The position numbers and the translations under genes are program-made. Shown here piece by piece: positions 46,656-57,859 of a stretch of DNA of 64,000 bases (position 1 is the stretch's first letter; the number at the start of each line of letters is the position of its first letter). The notes under the pieces were generated by a model. That model saw only the letters and a list, made by a program, of their open reading frames with translations. It searched no databases and was not told the DNA's origin. The stretch is from Ovis canadensis (taxonomy: Eukaryota; Chordata; Mammalia; Artiodactyla; Bovidae): NCBI RefSeq assembly GCF_042477335.2, contig NC_091256.1, positions 37,540,001-37,604,000 on the forward strand, written 5' to 3'.

Positions 46656-48159
46656 TCCCCAGCAGGAAGAAGCCCTTTCTGGAAGGTGCAAGTGTTATTT
46701 TCTTGTGCCTGGAGGGTCTGTGCAGAAGAAGAAAGGGTGAAAAGGAACCTCAGTTTAAATTCCCTCTGGGGTCAGTTCAGACTCTGCAGAAGTATAACCC
46801 ATGTCCAGCCTCCATCCTACCTAGGACCCCAGCATCCTCACTGTGCTCTGCCCTGCTTTCCACGCTCCTGGATGGTGCCACGCACCCCCATACCTTTCAG
46901 TATCTGCACTGGACCTTGCCTCTCCCTGCAAGTTCTTCCCGCCCCACCTCCACTCCCTCTCAGGACCAGTCTAAGCTCCCCTCCTTGAGCCCCACCCCGC
47001 TATAGCCCATGTGCCCTGTTTGGACTTGAGGCTCGGTGTTCACCTCCCCCCACCCCCATCTCTTCTACTCCATCTTTGATCATCATCCCCCTTGCTATCT
47101 GATGAACCCTGGGGAGGAAGCTCTGTCCTTCTCTAGACCTGGCTCAGGAGGGACCACAGGAACAGGAAGTTTGAGCCCAGATGGGAGGAAAAAAACAGGC
47201 ACGTACTCAGGGTCAGTGCAAGGGCAGGTGCTCAGAGGTGCTGGTCTGGCCAAGAAGGTGGAGAGGGCCCTGGGAGGCCAGCCCTGGGCTTTGGGTTCTG
47301 TCTCTTTCTCTGAGACATCTGTTGCTTCACAGAGCACATGCTCCACCGTGACAGGGTCCCGGCCCCTCGCAGAGCTGCCGTTCTCCTGGGACCGTCAGCA
47401 GGCACCTCTCCCTAGAGTAATAGAGTTGCCGCGGGACAGGTGAGCAGGAAGCCGGCATCTCCCAGCTTCTCTGCTCCACTTCCCTGTGGTTGGAGGGAAG
47501 ACAGTGATGTTGGGAGAGAAAGGAGGAGAAGGCATAAACAAATAGCCTGCTCCGCTCTTGGAAAAATTTCCAGCAGCCACAAATACAATCCTCGTCACTG
47601 TTCCACTCCCCGCAACGGGCCCCAGGCGGCCTGGCCAGTGCTCAACGCTGACCCTCGGGACCAGACACAGAGGCCCGGGGAGCACAGCTCTGGAAATTTA
47701 CCCACGTGGCTCTGCATGTATTTACCTTTTCAGAAGAGGGCTCTGGAGCTTAAAGGAGCCATTCACGAGGTCTGCCTGGAGGTGCTGTGTGCTCAGAGGG
47801 TGGGGGTCTGGGTGCAGCCGGGCGTGCGCTGCGGAGGGAAGCGTGTGTGTACATGGTCAGGGTCACGGTGAGGCTGTGGAGGTGCCGGAGGAGGGCAGCC
47901 CTGCTAGGGACAGTTAGACCTTTATCCAGGTGCCTGAGTCCAGAAGGGCGCAGCAGCTGTGCTTAACAGCCAAAATCCTGCTCAGACCTCCCTTTCTCAA
48001 CAAATTAGAAGGGGAGGGAGGGGGAAGTTTGAACTTGCGGGAGATTCCCTGGGGTCCCTTGAGCAAAAGTGGCCTAAGTGATCTCACCAGGTGCCCGAGG
48101 GTAGGCCGGAGAGAAAACACAAAGTAGTCATTGAACAAGTGAAGAAATTAAAGCTAACA

Positions 48160-48430
48160 TGAATATTCTCTGGAAGGACTGATGCTGAAGCTGAAACTCC
48201 AATACTTTGGCCACCTGATGCGAAGAACCGACTCACTGGAAAAGACCCTGAAGGTGGGCGGAGAAGGGGACGAGAGAGGATGAGATGGTTGGATGGCATC
48301 ACTGACTCAATGAACATAAGTTTGAGTCAACCCTGGGAGTTGGTGACGGACACAGAGGCCTGGTGGGCTGCAGTCCATGGGGTCGCAAAGAGTCAGACAT
48401 GACTGAACGACTGAACTGAACTGAACTGAC
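48160..48430 (+). mobile_element. BovB 3' fragment
   Basis: Plus strand, from AATATTCTCTGGAAGGACTG to the end, with the terminal (CTGAA)n-type repeats at 48412-48429 preserved. Confidence 0.9.
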
Positions 48431-48689
48431 GAATCCTCTTCTGCTGTAGGCACAAAGGTAGTAGAAGCTTTGTGCGGAAAACGCCTGGGAAAGGTGTGGA
48501 GGGAGAGAAAGCGATTATCAAACTGCAGACACAGGAGGAGGCTCCTGGGTTCTGCGAGGGGACAGAGCAGAGAAGAGGCCACCAACCAGCCTCAGCCCAG
48601 GGGTGGTACTCAGTCCCTGGTCCTGCGCTGGGTGTAGAGAGGGACAGCTGCCACAGTCCCAGGCGGGGCAGGGGTGGGGGTGAAGGTGA

Positions 48690-48896
48690 GTGGCAGTGGC
48701 CAAGTCACTAAGTTGCGTCCGACTCTTGTGACCCCATGGACTGTAGCCCACCAGGCTCTTCTGTCCATGGGATTACCCAGGCAAGAATGTGGGAATGGGT
48801 TGCCATTTCCTTCTCTAGGGGATCTTCCCCACCAAGGGCTCAAACCTGAGTCTCCTGCATTGATAGGCATATTCTTGACCGACTGAGCCACAAGGG
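48690..48896 (-). repeat. Bov-tA SINE
   Basis: A reversed element ending in CTGAGCCACAAGGGG. The B-box region is mutated (GGGCTCAAACC). Confidence 0.87.
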
Positions 48897-49020
48897 GATC
48901 TCTCTGTCTCTCTGGGGTTTTGAGTGAATACGTTTGGGTCTACACCCTCATCAGTGCTCATCCTTCACCTTTATTTACACCCCCTCCCCTCCCCCCTCAC
49001 TTCGGACGAGCGGGCAGGGG

Positions 49021-49060
49021 CTCACAATGATGAGACGGGGCTCACAATGATGAGACGGGC
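49021..49060 (+). repeat. 20-bp tandem duplication
   Basis: CTCACAATGATGAGACGGGG at 49021-49040 is repeated at 49041-49060 with one difference at the last base. Confidence 0.9.
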
Positions 49061-49309
49061 CCCACATGCGCTAGTGGTCTCAGTCCTTCCCCTCTCACCC
49101 CCTCCTCCTCCCCACCCTGGGGTGCTCCCCTCCCTCCTCACTCCCACCTTCCTGCACCCCCATCCTGAGCTGTCACCCTTTCCGAAACAGGGCAGCCTGC
49201 TGTGGCCAATGTTTGGTGCATAACGCATCCTCGGTCAAGACTTCACCTCTTCCAGGCCTCAGGTTGCTCTTCTATGATGTTAGAAGATTAAGAACAGCCA
49301 ACACCTAGA

Positions 49310-49450
49310 GACAGTGTTCTAAATGCTTATTTTCTTGCAACTAATTCTCAACTCATACAGTTTCCTATTATGAAACCCATGTATACATGAGAAAACAGGC
49401 ACAGAGAGAGTAGTATGCCCCCAGTCAGAGCCAGGATTTGAACTCTGTGT
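49310..49450 (-). repeat. MIR SINE
   Basis: A reversed core with ATGAGAAAACAGGCACAGAG and the end GAGCCAGGATTTGAACTC. Confidence 0.75.
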
Positions 49451-49607
49451 CAGCTCTGCTGTTTTTTAACTTTCGGGGTATGAAGTGGGGGTGAAACCTG
49501 ACTCCTCCCTGGAAAATGCATGTGTTTGCATACAGGCAAAATGTGCACACTGTGTCTCTGGGTTACCGACCTCTGAAACCCAGCCAAGAACCCTAGTTTC
49601 CCTTTTC

Positions 49608-49755
49608 CATCTGATCCTAACAACCCTTTGAGGATATGTGTGTCTTTTACCCACTTCACAGCTGAGAAAACATGGTCTCAGAGGAATTAAGAAAGGTGTC
49701 CGAGATCACACAGTCTTAAGCAGCGAGGTCAGGATTCATATCCAGATCTGCCCTC
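49608..49755 (-). repeat. MIR SINE
   Basis: A reversed core: CCACTTCACAGCTGAGAAAA, then GAGATCACACAGTC. Confidence 0.7.
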
Positions 49756-51175
49756 CCACCTCTATCCAGGGGGTCTTTCCCTTCTGGTTTGGGGTTTGCC
49801 TGGGGGGACTGTGGGTACCCGTGGAGCCCTTTCCTTGTGTCTGATGGCTGGGGCTCTTCTAGCCTCCTGGGTGAGCAAACCATCAACCCACGCTGACTTG
49901 GGCCACGTCAGCCTGGATGCTGCCAGCCCTGAGGTTCTCCTCCAGCAGGCCAGCGCTCCCAGGCTTTAGGCACCCTGCCTGTGGATTTGTGCACCGCCTG
50001 TTAGCTGCAGAGCAGGTCCCTAGGACATCATGGAGCCGACTTGTAGGGGAAGTTTTGCTGGAAGGACAATCCATAGGGCCTGGGTTGGAGGAGAAAACCC
50101 GGCCAAAGGGGACTGACAGGGCAGCCAAGAGCCAGCCTCTGAGGAACCCCGAGAGGGTGGAGTTGGCGCGGAGGTTTCCTGGTGCTGGAGGCAAAAAGGG
50201 GTGTGGGGAGGTGAGAGAATGCGGTGCAAGGCAAGACGAGGGGCCAGTGAGGCAGTTCTTTGAGGAAACAGGCATGAACGCAACCTCCAGTGAGACACGC
50301 CTGTTACAGGGATCCAGAGGTCCCCACGGGGCAGGGCAGTGCCAGCCTACGTCCAAAATCAAGGGGCAAGTCTGGCTGGAGGCCCTGGATCCCCTCCCCT
50401 GGGTGATTTCCTTTCTTTCCTGCTTTCCACTTACCCCCCACCCCCCAGCCTGCTCCAGATCCCCAGAACACCGCCTCTCTCATCCCCGCACTGACCTGTC
50501 TCAGTCATTTTCACGTGAGGGCATTTGAAGCCACAGTTCCCTTTCCCGGGGCACTCGCATTCTCAGTCCCCTCTCCATGCGGGGTGACGACTGCCCCTTC
50601 CCGGGAGTTAAGTCTGGATGTGGTGCCAGTGTTGGGAGGAAGGGCCGGTGAGCCCCTGCTTGACCAGGCAGGAAGCTGTTGGGCACCAAGTAAGCTTTAA
50701 GGGTGCAAAGCAGAACAGAAAATCCCCCAGCACCCCTCCCCAGCCTTGCAGGCCTGGACTGGCCGAGTGTCTCCCAGGACTGAAAGGAGCAGAAGCTGAG
50801 CTGGGTGTGTGGGCAGCCCGGATGTCGGAATAGCCGGTCTGTCCAGCCTGCGGTCAGGCTTTGGTATAGTTTGGGAACCTCTGGGCAGGACCCTGTCTGC
50901 TGCCTCAGGGAGGGGACTTGGCCAGGAGCCGCCTGCTGAAAGGAAATGTCACCGGCAGCCAGGGCAGTCAGGGACCCATAGTGACCCAGCTCTGACACTT
51001 GTCCCTGCTTGTGTTCAGGGCTCAGGACAGACCAAGGCAGGAGTCAGGCTCCCAGGATGCAAAAGGCAGAGGAGAGGTGGTGAGTCAGAACGTGTTGGTA
51101 TTTAGATACACCACGCCTCATTCCTCAGATATTTTTTTGGCTTTACCCCCCCCATCCCCAAAGCATATATATGTA

Positions 51176-51200
51176 CATGTTTGTGTGTGTGTGTGTCTTG
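51176..51200 (+). repeat. TG microsatellite
   Basis: A short (TG)n run next to ATATATGTACATG. Confidence 0.8.
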
Positions 51201-51232
51201 TAGCAATGCAATCAGTTCTAAAGTATATGTGC

Positions 51233-51422
51233 AAGAGTTCAGTCGTGTCCAACTCTTGACAGAGGAGCTTGGCAGACTGCAGTCCATGGGATTCTCCAGG
51301 CAAGGATACTGGAGTGGGTTGCCATTTCCTCCTCCAGGAGATCTTCCCAACCCAGGGATCAAACCCGCATCTCCTGTGTCTCCTGCATTGCAGGCAGTAC
51401 TTTACCGCGGAGCCATCCAGGG
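51233..51422 (-). repeat. Bov-tA SINE
   Basis: A reversed element with a duplicated CATCTCCTGTGTCTCCTGCA segment in the head region. Confidence 0.87.
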
Positions 51423-51644
51423 CCCTGCTTTGGGGAGGTCACCATGTATAATTATTGAAAGACTCTGAATGTCTCCACACTTGACCTAGTTAGCTTTGCA
51501 TTTCCCAAACTTATCTGACCACTGAACACATTTCTGAAGGAACTTCTGTTAACCTGAGGAACTGGTTTCTATAGAACACGCTTTGGAGGACACAGGAATA
51601 AGTGGCTTGATCGACTCTTTGTTCTTATTGACTGTGCCGTGCTT

Positions 51645-51766
51645 AGTTGCTCATTCGTGTCTGACTCTTTGCAACCCCATGGACTGCAGCCTGCCAGGCT
51701 CCTCTGTCTATAGGGATTCTCCAGGCAAGAATACTGGAGTGGGTTGCCATGCCCTCCTCCAGGGTT
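51645..51766 (-). repeat. Bov-A SINE monomer
   Basis: A reversed monomer with no tRNA-like head, ending at CCCTCCTCCAGGG. Confidence 0.83.
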
Positions 51767-52818
51767 CTTAATGACTATGGAGCAATTATTATAGAAGACT
51801 TCTGCCAAAAAGAATTTTCATTTAGAGTAATTGATATTAAGCTACTTTTTTTTTTTCACTACAAGTATTAACCTAACCAATTATCTATTGAGGGCAATAA
51901 ACTAGAGTTTATGGTAATAAAACCACAATCTAAGCTTATAGAAGAACACGTTTCTCTTCTATATAATCATCCAAAAATAACTTCAGATTGTGAAGATATG
52001 AATTAGAAAAGGGAGGCCAGTACAGGGTCCCCCCATCTTCTCTTTTCCCGTTTCCTCTTTGTGGTGGTGGTGTTTTGTGCTTGCTCTGTTCCACATAGCA
52101 CATCTTGGGGATTGTTCTGTATCAACAGGGAGCATCTTCATTCCCTCTTATGGCTGCATAGACTATCGTTGGAGAAGGACAGTAGTCTGTTTCACCTCTC
52201 CTCTGTGGATGGTCGTTTACCTTGTTTCAGACCTTTCTGTTGCAGCGAGCACTGCAGTAAAAAAACTTGTACATACATCATTTCTCATGTGAGAATATCT
52301 GTAGGGAGATGACTCCATATGGAATTGCTGGAGCACATGGACAATAGCCTCAAGCTGCCTTTGCCAGGACTGAGGGTGTACATTCCCCCACAACCTCTCC
52401 AGATCATCACGCTTTGACCTTGGCAATCCCAAGGGTGAAAATGGTATCTCAGTGTAGTTTTACTTTATGCTTCTTCTATGATGAGTGAGGGTAAGTGCCT
52501 TTTAATATGTGTAAGAGCCATTAATTTTTCCTTTTCCCATTGATTCTGTTGATGTCATTGCCCATTTTTCTATTGAGCTTTCATTTTTGTTTCTTGTTAA
52601 ATACTGAGAAGATTTAGACATAACTTTTGGTCTGGGATCTGAGTAACAGATATTTTTCCCTGTTATTTTTTAGTTTGGCTTTGCTTATTGTGATTTGTTT
52701 ACCATGTAGGTTTTTTTTTTTAACTTTAATGTAGTTAAGTTTATCATTTAAACATTTTATGGCTTTTAAAATCCATTAGCAGCAACCTTACTCAGTAGAC
52801 TAATTTAAAAGCTGTTGT

Positions 52819-53130
52819 GGGCTTCCCTGGTGGCTCAGTGGTAAAGAATCCACCTGCCAGTGCAGGAGACGCGGGTTCCTTCCCTGATCTGGGAAGATCT
52901 CACACACCTCGGAACAACTAAGTCCACGCGCCACAACTGCTGAGCCCACGCGCAGCTCCTGCTGAAGTGAGCTTGCCTTACAGCCTGTGCTCGGCAACAG
53001 GAGAGGCCCCCACAGTGAGAGGCCTACACACCATGATGAAAGAGTAGCCCCCCACTGTCGGAACTACAGAAAAGCCTGCACGCAGCCACGAAGACCTAGC
53101 ACAGCCAAAAATAAATAAATAAAGACCGTT
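52819..53130 (+). repeat. CHR-2/ART2-type SINE inserted in L1
   Basis: The head GGGCTTCCCTGGTGGCTCAG, the body AACTAAGTCCACGCGCCACA, and a (AAATA)n tail. Confidence 0.88.
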
Positions 53131-53290
53131 TAACACTGTACTGTCTACAAGAAATAAAAAGACCCAAAGAATGCTTCTTAGAAGATTTTATGACCTCTAA
53201 GTTGTAATTTGATGATATCTCCACTCTAAGGTTATAAAAGAATTCTCCCATTATCTCTTATAGAATATATGGATTTATAAAAATATTATA

Positions 53291-53370
53291 ATGCTATCAT
53301 AGTGTGAATTTGTATTAAAACATAACAGTAATGCTATCATAGTGTGAATTTGTATTAAAACATAACAGTA
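53291..53370 (+). repeat. Perfect 40-bp tandem duplication
   Basis: The unit starting ATGCTATCATAGTGTGAATT occurs at 53291-53330 and 53331-53370 with no mismatch that I can see. Confidence 0.95.
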
Positions 53371-53520
53371 TATCATATAAATACATGAAGAATAAATATG
53401 TCAATAATACAAATGGCTAGATTTATCATATTGTGACTGTATTAAAACATAACAGTATATCACATAAATACATAAGCAAAAATATATAGATAATACACAT
53501 GGCTAGATTTATAATATTTA
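53338..53520 (+). repeat. Imperfect 87-bp-period repeat overlapping the 40-bp duplication
   Basis: TGTATTAAAACATAACAGTA at 53351 recurs at 53438. ATGGCTAGATTTAT recurs near 53412 and 53499. Indels and substitutions separate the two copies. Confidence 0.8.
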
Positions 53521-54186
53521 CATGTAACATATAAAATATATAATTAAGATATACAATGTTATATTTATATATAAATGTTATTCCATTTAGAATTTACTCC
53601 CATGACAAGATGAGCTATAATTTGATTTTTTTTCTAGATGGGTACTCAGTTGTTCCCATTTCGTTTGTGAATAATTTATCTTTACTAAATTCCTATGTTT
53701 GGAACTATTTCTGGGCTTTCTATTCAGTGCCATTTAGGTATCTCTCTATGTTCATGCACAAGATCTGTACGATTTTATTTATTATGTGTGTGTTCTAATA
53801 TCTAAGAGATATTTAGATTTTTTGCTGGCTAGGCTTCATGTTTATTTTTTCCCAGTAAATTTTAGAATCAGCTGTGTTCCAATTTTTAAAAAATCCTCTT
53901 GCTATTTTTATTGGGATTGCATTAGATTTATAGACTGGCTTAACAGGAAGTAGCAATTTTATGATGATGAATTTTTCTAGCCAAGAATGTGGGCCACAGT
54001 TTAAATGGAGTAAATGATTGTCTATGCCTCTCCAGTTAGGATGATGCCCTTGGAGTTAATTCTAAGGATGAACAGCTGGTGGAGGACAGAGCACACTAGT
54101 CAGAGAAGCTTTGAACACTGTTGGACATTAACAGCCTGGCTGGAAGCCTCTGCAATCGGATGAGGAGGCATAACCATCCCTCCCAG

Positions 54187-54835
54187 GATTCCTAGATGGC
54201 GCTAGTGGTAAAGAACCTGCCTACCAGAAAGAAAAACACCAATACAGTATATTAACGCATATATATGGAATTTAGAAAGATGGTAATGATGACCCTATAT
54301 TCGAGACAGCGAAAGAGACACAGATGTAAAGAACAGACTTTTGGACTCTATGGGAGAAGGCGAGGGTGGGATGATTTAAGAGAACAGCATTGAAACATGT
54401 ATATTATCATATGTGAAATAGATCACCAGTCCAGGTTTGATGCATGAGACAGGGCACTCAGGGCCGGTACACTGGGATGACCCTGAGGGATGGGATGGGG
54501 AGGGAGGTGGGAGGGAGGTTCAGGATGGGGAACACATGTACAATCATGGTTGATTCATGTGACTGTATAGCAAAAACCACCACTATATTGTAAAGTAATT
54601 AGCCTCCAATTAAAATTTAAAAATAATTAAAAAAAAAAAAAAAGAACCTGCCTGACAATACAGGAGATGCAAGAGACATGGGTTTGATCCCTGGGTCAGG
54701 AAGATCCCCTGGAGGAGGAAATGGCAACCCACTCCAGTACTCTTGCCTAGAAAATTCCATGGGCAGAGGAGCCTGGCGGGCTACACTCCATGGGGTCTCA
54801 AAGAGTCACACACGACAGCCATTTTCACTTTCAGA
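54187..54835 (+). repeat. Bov-tA SINE interrupted by L1
   Basis: The head (54187-54222) and the body (54641-54835) of one Bov-tA are separated by an L1 insertion. The body has GGTTTGATCCC and ends GTCACACACGACAGCC. Confidence 0.9.
54223..54640 (+). mobile_element. 5'-truncated ruminant L1 (L1_BT-like) in a SINE
   Basis: About 418 bases of L1 3' UTR (ACGCATATATATGGAATTTA, GAGGGATGGGATGGGGAGGG) end in an A tail. It is flanked by an exact 13-bp duplication, AAAGAACCTGCCT, at 54210-54222 and 54641-54653. Confidence 0.92.
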
Positions 54836-55495
54836 GTCTCTTATAGACATATAATTTAAATATCTATAGAAGTACACACTGGATCTTTCTTTTTCAAGCC
54901 CCATCCATGTGGCAGCATTCCAGGAGAGGCCTTGGTCACTGACAGGCATCCTCTCAAACCAGTTAGAACCACAGGTGGGCTGGAGCCTCAGAGGTCAGTG
55001 GGTCATCTGTCCTGGCCTGTACCGGCCAGCCTGGTTTTACCCAGACCTTAACGTGGCCGACCCAAACAGGCTGTGCCAGGAGGAGACTCCAGTGCCCCCT
55101 CTCCACCCTGCTCACCTCTGCAGGAGCAGGTCACCATGGGGTTACCCAGAGCAGATGGGTTTTTTTAAACCGTTGTAGGATGGGTAGATTCTGACCTTGA
55201 TAGGGGGAACCCTCAGCCAGGAGGGGTGGCACTGAGTGAGGCTGCAGCTGATGAGGCGTGTAGAACAGGCTTCCTTGTGGGGAGAAAACCCTCAGGCAGG
55301 TGTGGCCATCCAAGTGGAGCAAGCAGGAAAGTAGAAAGGAAAAACACTGAGCAGCCCCAATGCTGAAACATAATGGAGTCACCTCTCAAGGACAAAAGCC
55401 CTGGACCATGTCCTGGGAACTAAGTGAGTTAGAAATTGACACCTGTTTGCCAAGGAGACTGTTCCGATTATGCATTAACAGAGTGTGCTTTGCTC
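54836..55495. other. CAPN2 intron 2 sequence, nothing recognised
   Basis: Unique-looking sequence. An open frame of 89 codons has no recognisable domain and no splice or UTR support. Confidence 0.45.
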
Positions 55496-55587
55496 ACACC
55501 TGACAGCCATTCATTAGCTGGGACCTTGGGGTGAACCCCCCAGTCTCCTTACAGAAGGTGGTAATAGTACCCACCCATATCAAATGG

Positions 55588-55850
55588 TTTTGTTTTGGTT
55601 TTTAGCTTTTTTTCAAGCTGCATTGGATCTTTACTGCTGTGTGAGGGCTTCTCTAGTTGCGCTGTGCAGGCTTCTCCTTGTGGTGGGTTCTCTTGTTGCA
55701 GAGAATGGACTCTAGAGTGAAAACTTCAGCAGCTGTGGCTGGGCTTAATTGCCTCGCTGCATGTAGGATCTTCCTGGACCAGGGATTGAATCCATGTCCC
55801 CCACACTGGCAGGCAGATTCTTAACCACTGGACCAACAGGAAGGTCCCTC
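55588..55850 (-). repeat. CHR-type SINE
   Basis: A reversed SINE: TGCGCTGTGCAGGCTTCTCC in the body and the reversed head GGACCAACAGGAAGGTCCC. Confidence 0.83.
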
Positions 55851-55889
55851 TCAAATTGTTTTGTGGCAACTTCATGATACTTTCAAGTT

Positions 55890-56340
55890 AAAAAAAAAAA
55901 GCCGCATAACCTAAAAGTTGTGAGTTATGTTCTATTTGGGGATGTTACTGAGGACTGTAGTCTGGGAGACAACCTCTCAGCTAGCTCTGAGGAATCATTC
56001 CGAAGACATAAGGGAGGATATGCAGGATATATAGGGGGTTTGCTGAAAGACAAAACCAAAACATGGGTTTGAACATGAAAATATTATTGCTAATCATAAA
56101 AAACAGACTCTCACGTTAACGATTTCAATGCTTTTCTATGTATGAGAAGATGCAAGAGTCTGGGCTCATTGAAGTTACTCCTTAGATATGCATCTTAACT
56201 GTCTAGGAACAGTGTCCCAGTTTCCTCCATCCTGACTTTCCCTCAGGGCTCACTGGCAGGGCCACTGCAGTGGCTGATGGTTTGACGGCAACAACATTCT
56301 TTGTTTACTGAAGTGACAGGTGACACGTTTTTTGCTCACA
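55890..56340. repeat. Unclassified dispersed repeat, LTR-like
   Basis: Text such as GTGAGTTATGTTCTATTTGG and ATGCAAGAGTCTGGGCTCAT resembles a repeat I have seen at many mammalian loci. I cannot name the family with confidence. Confidence 0.35.
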
Positions 56341-56477
56341 GTACATGGAAAGCATTTTAGCACAGGGCCTGGCACATAGTAAGTCTGCATGAACGTAAAC
56401 TGCTATAACCATTGTTTTCAGATTTTGTTACTGAGAAAGTTTGTATGAACAGATACTAAATAAACTTTAAAAATAGG

Positions 56478-57012
56478 TTTTGATGAGGGCCATACTAATG
56501 AGGTGGATGAACCTAGAACCTATTATTCAGAATGAAGTGAGTCAGAAAGAGAAAGATAAATACTGGCAATGGCAACCCACTCCAGTACTCTTGCCTGGCA
56601 AATCCCATGGATGGAGGAGCCTGGTAGGCTGCAGTCCATGAGGTCACTAAGAGTCGGACACGACTGAGCAACTTCACTTTCACTTTTCACTTTCCTGCAT
56701 TGGAGAAGGAAATGGCAGCCCACTCCAGTGTTCTTGCCTGGAGAATCCCAGGGACGGGGGAGCCTGGTGGGCTGCCATCTATGGTGTCTCACAAAGTCGG
56801 ACACGACTGAAGCGACTTAGCAGCAGCAGCAGCAGCAACACATATATACAGAATCTAGAAAAATGGTACTGAAGAATTTCAGGGCAACAGTGAAGAAACA
56901 GACATAGAGAATAGACTTATGGACGTGGGGAGAGGGGAGGAGAGGGTAAGATGTATGGAAGGAGTAACATGGGAACTTACATTACCATATGTAAAATAGA
57001 AAGCCAAAGCGA
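56478..57012 (+). mobile_element. L1 fossil split by a Bov-A2 SINE
   Basis: Left piece: ACCTAGAACCTATTATTCAG and GTGAGTCAGAAAGAGAAAGA. Right piece (from about 56838): CACATATATACAGAATCTAG and ATGGACGTGGGGAGAGGGGA. Confidence 0.8.
56563..56837 (+). repeat. Bov-A2 SINE inserted in L1
   Basis: Two Bov-A monomers with the TTCACTTTCACTTTTCACTT linker and a (GCA)n tail. Confidence 0.92.
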
Positions 57013-57486
57013 ATTTGCCATAAGGAAAAAAAAAAAAAGTTTTGTAAGGGAGCTTCCCAAATTTGTTAAAAATATTTTGCTGCCTGTGGTGAGGGATGGA
57101 CTTAAGAAATAAGAAGTATAAAATAATATAAAAGTATACTATTATAAAATAGGATTTCACATGTTTCTACCTTATTAGAAATAAGACTTAGGGCCACTTA
57201 TATGTGTGTATATATGAAAAACTTTGAACCTTTGACCATAAAATGCATCTAACTCTTGTTTACCCTTGCTTGTGCTGTGATCTTAGTGCTAGGGGCTTGG
57301 CTGTGCAATGACAGGCCATCCTCCTGTTGCCTTAGGGAACGGCATTGCACTGAATAGGTGACATGTTTTAATATTTCTGAGCCAAGGATTTTGGGATATT
57401 AACATGCAATATAGGATTTCAGGAAGCTGCAGCTTGTTAACCCTTAGTTTTGGGGTTTTTTAAAAGATGTTTTTCATATGGACCAT

Positions 57487-57650
57487 TTTTTAAGTCTTTA
57501 TTGAATTCATTACAATATTGTTTCTGTATTATGTTTTGGCTTTTTGGCCGCAAGGCATGTGGGATCTTATCACCCCGATCAGAAATTGGACCCACACTTG
57601 CTGCACTGCAAGGCAAAGTTTTAACCATTGGACTGCCAGGGAAGCCCCTA
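57487..57650 (-). repeat. CHR-type SINE fragment
   Basis: The reversed head GGACTGCCAGGGAAGCCCC is at the right, and the body is strongly diverged. Confidence 0.65.
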
Positions 57651-57859
57651 CCACTTAGTTTTAAATTTGAATTGCAGTTGGATTTTCCTAGTGGGTTCTT
57701 TCCCTAGTTATAAGAGTCAGATGCTCTTAACCAAAGGAAGTCTTTTGCAAGGTATGTTTTTTAAACAAAACCCAGGGTGTGGATTCAAACGATTTGCATG
57801 TAAGACCTGTCAGCTGGGTAGAACACAAGACTTCCTGAGCTTCATCCAAAAAAGGTGAT

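Larger units (their letters stand above)
52060..54010 (-). mobile_element. Old L1 fossil, about 1.6 kb net, inverted
   Basis: Reversed ORF2 text runs in the correct order. First come TATGGCTGCATAGACTATCG and GTATCTCAGTGTAGTTTTAC. Then GGTTATAAAAGAATTCTCCC (53231) and CTATTTCTGGGCTTTCTATT (53707). Last comes TTTTATTGGGATTGCATTAG (53908). It is interrupted by a CHR SINE (52819-53130) and by a local tandem amplification (53291-53520). There is no coding capacity. Confidence 0.82.

Noticed and set aside
46077-46988. 303-codon open frame in CAPN2 intron 2
   Set aside because: It runs through a SINE head fragment, has low-complexity Pro/Ser-rich text and shows no domain or splice context.
49917-50528. 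203-codon open frame in CAPN2 intron 2
   Set aside because: No domain, no transcript signals, and several overlapping frames of similar length on both strands.
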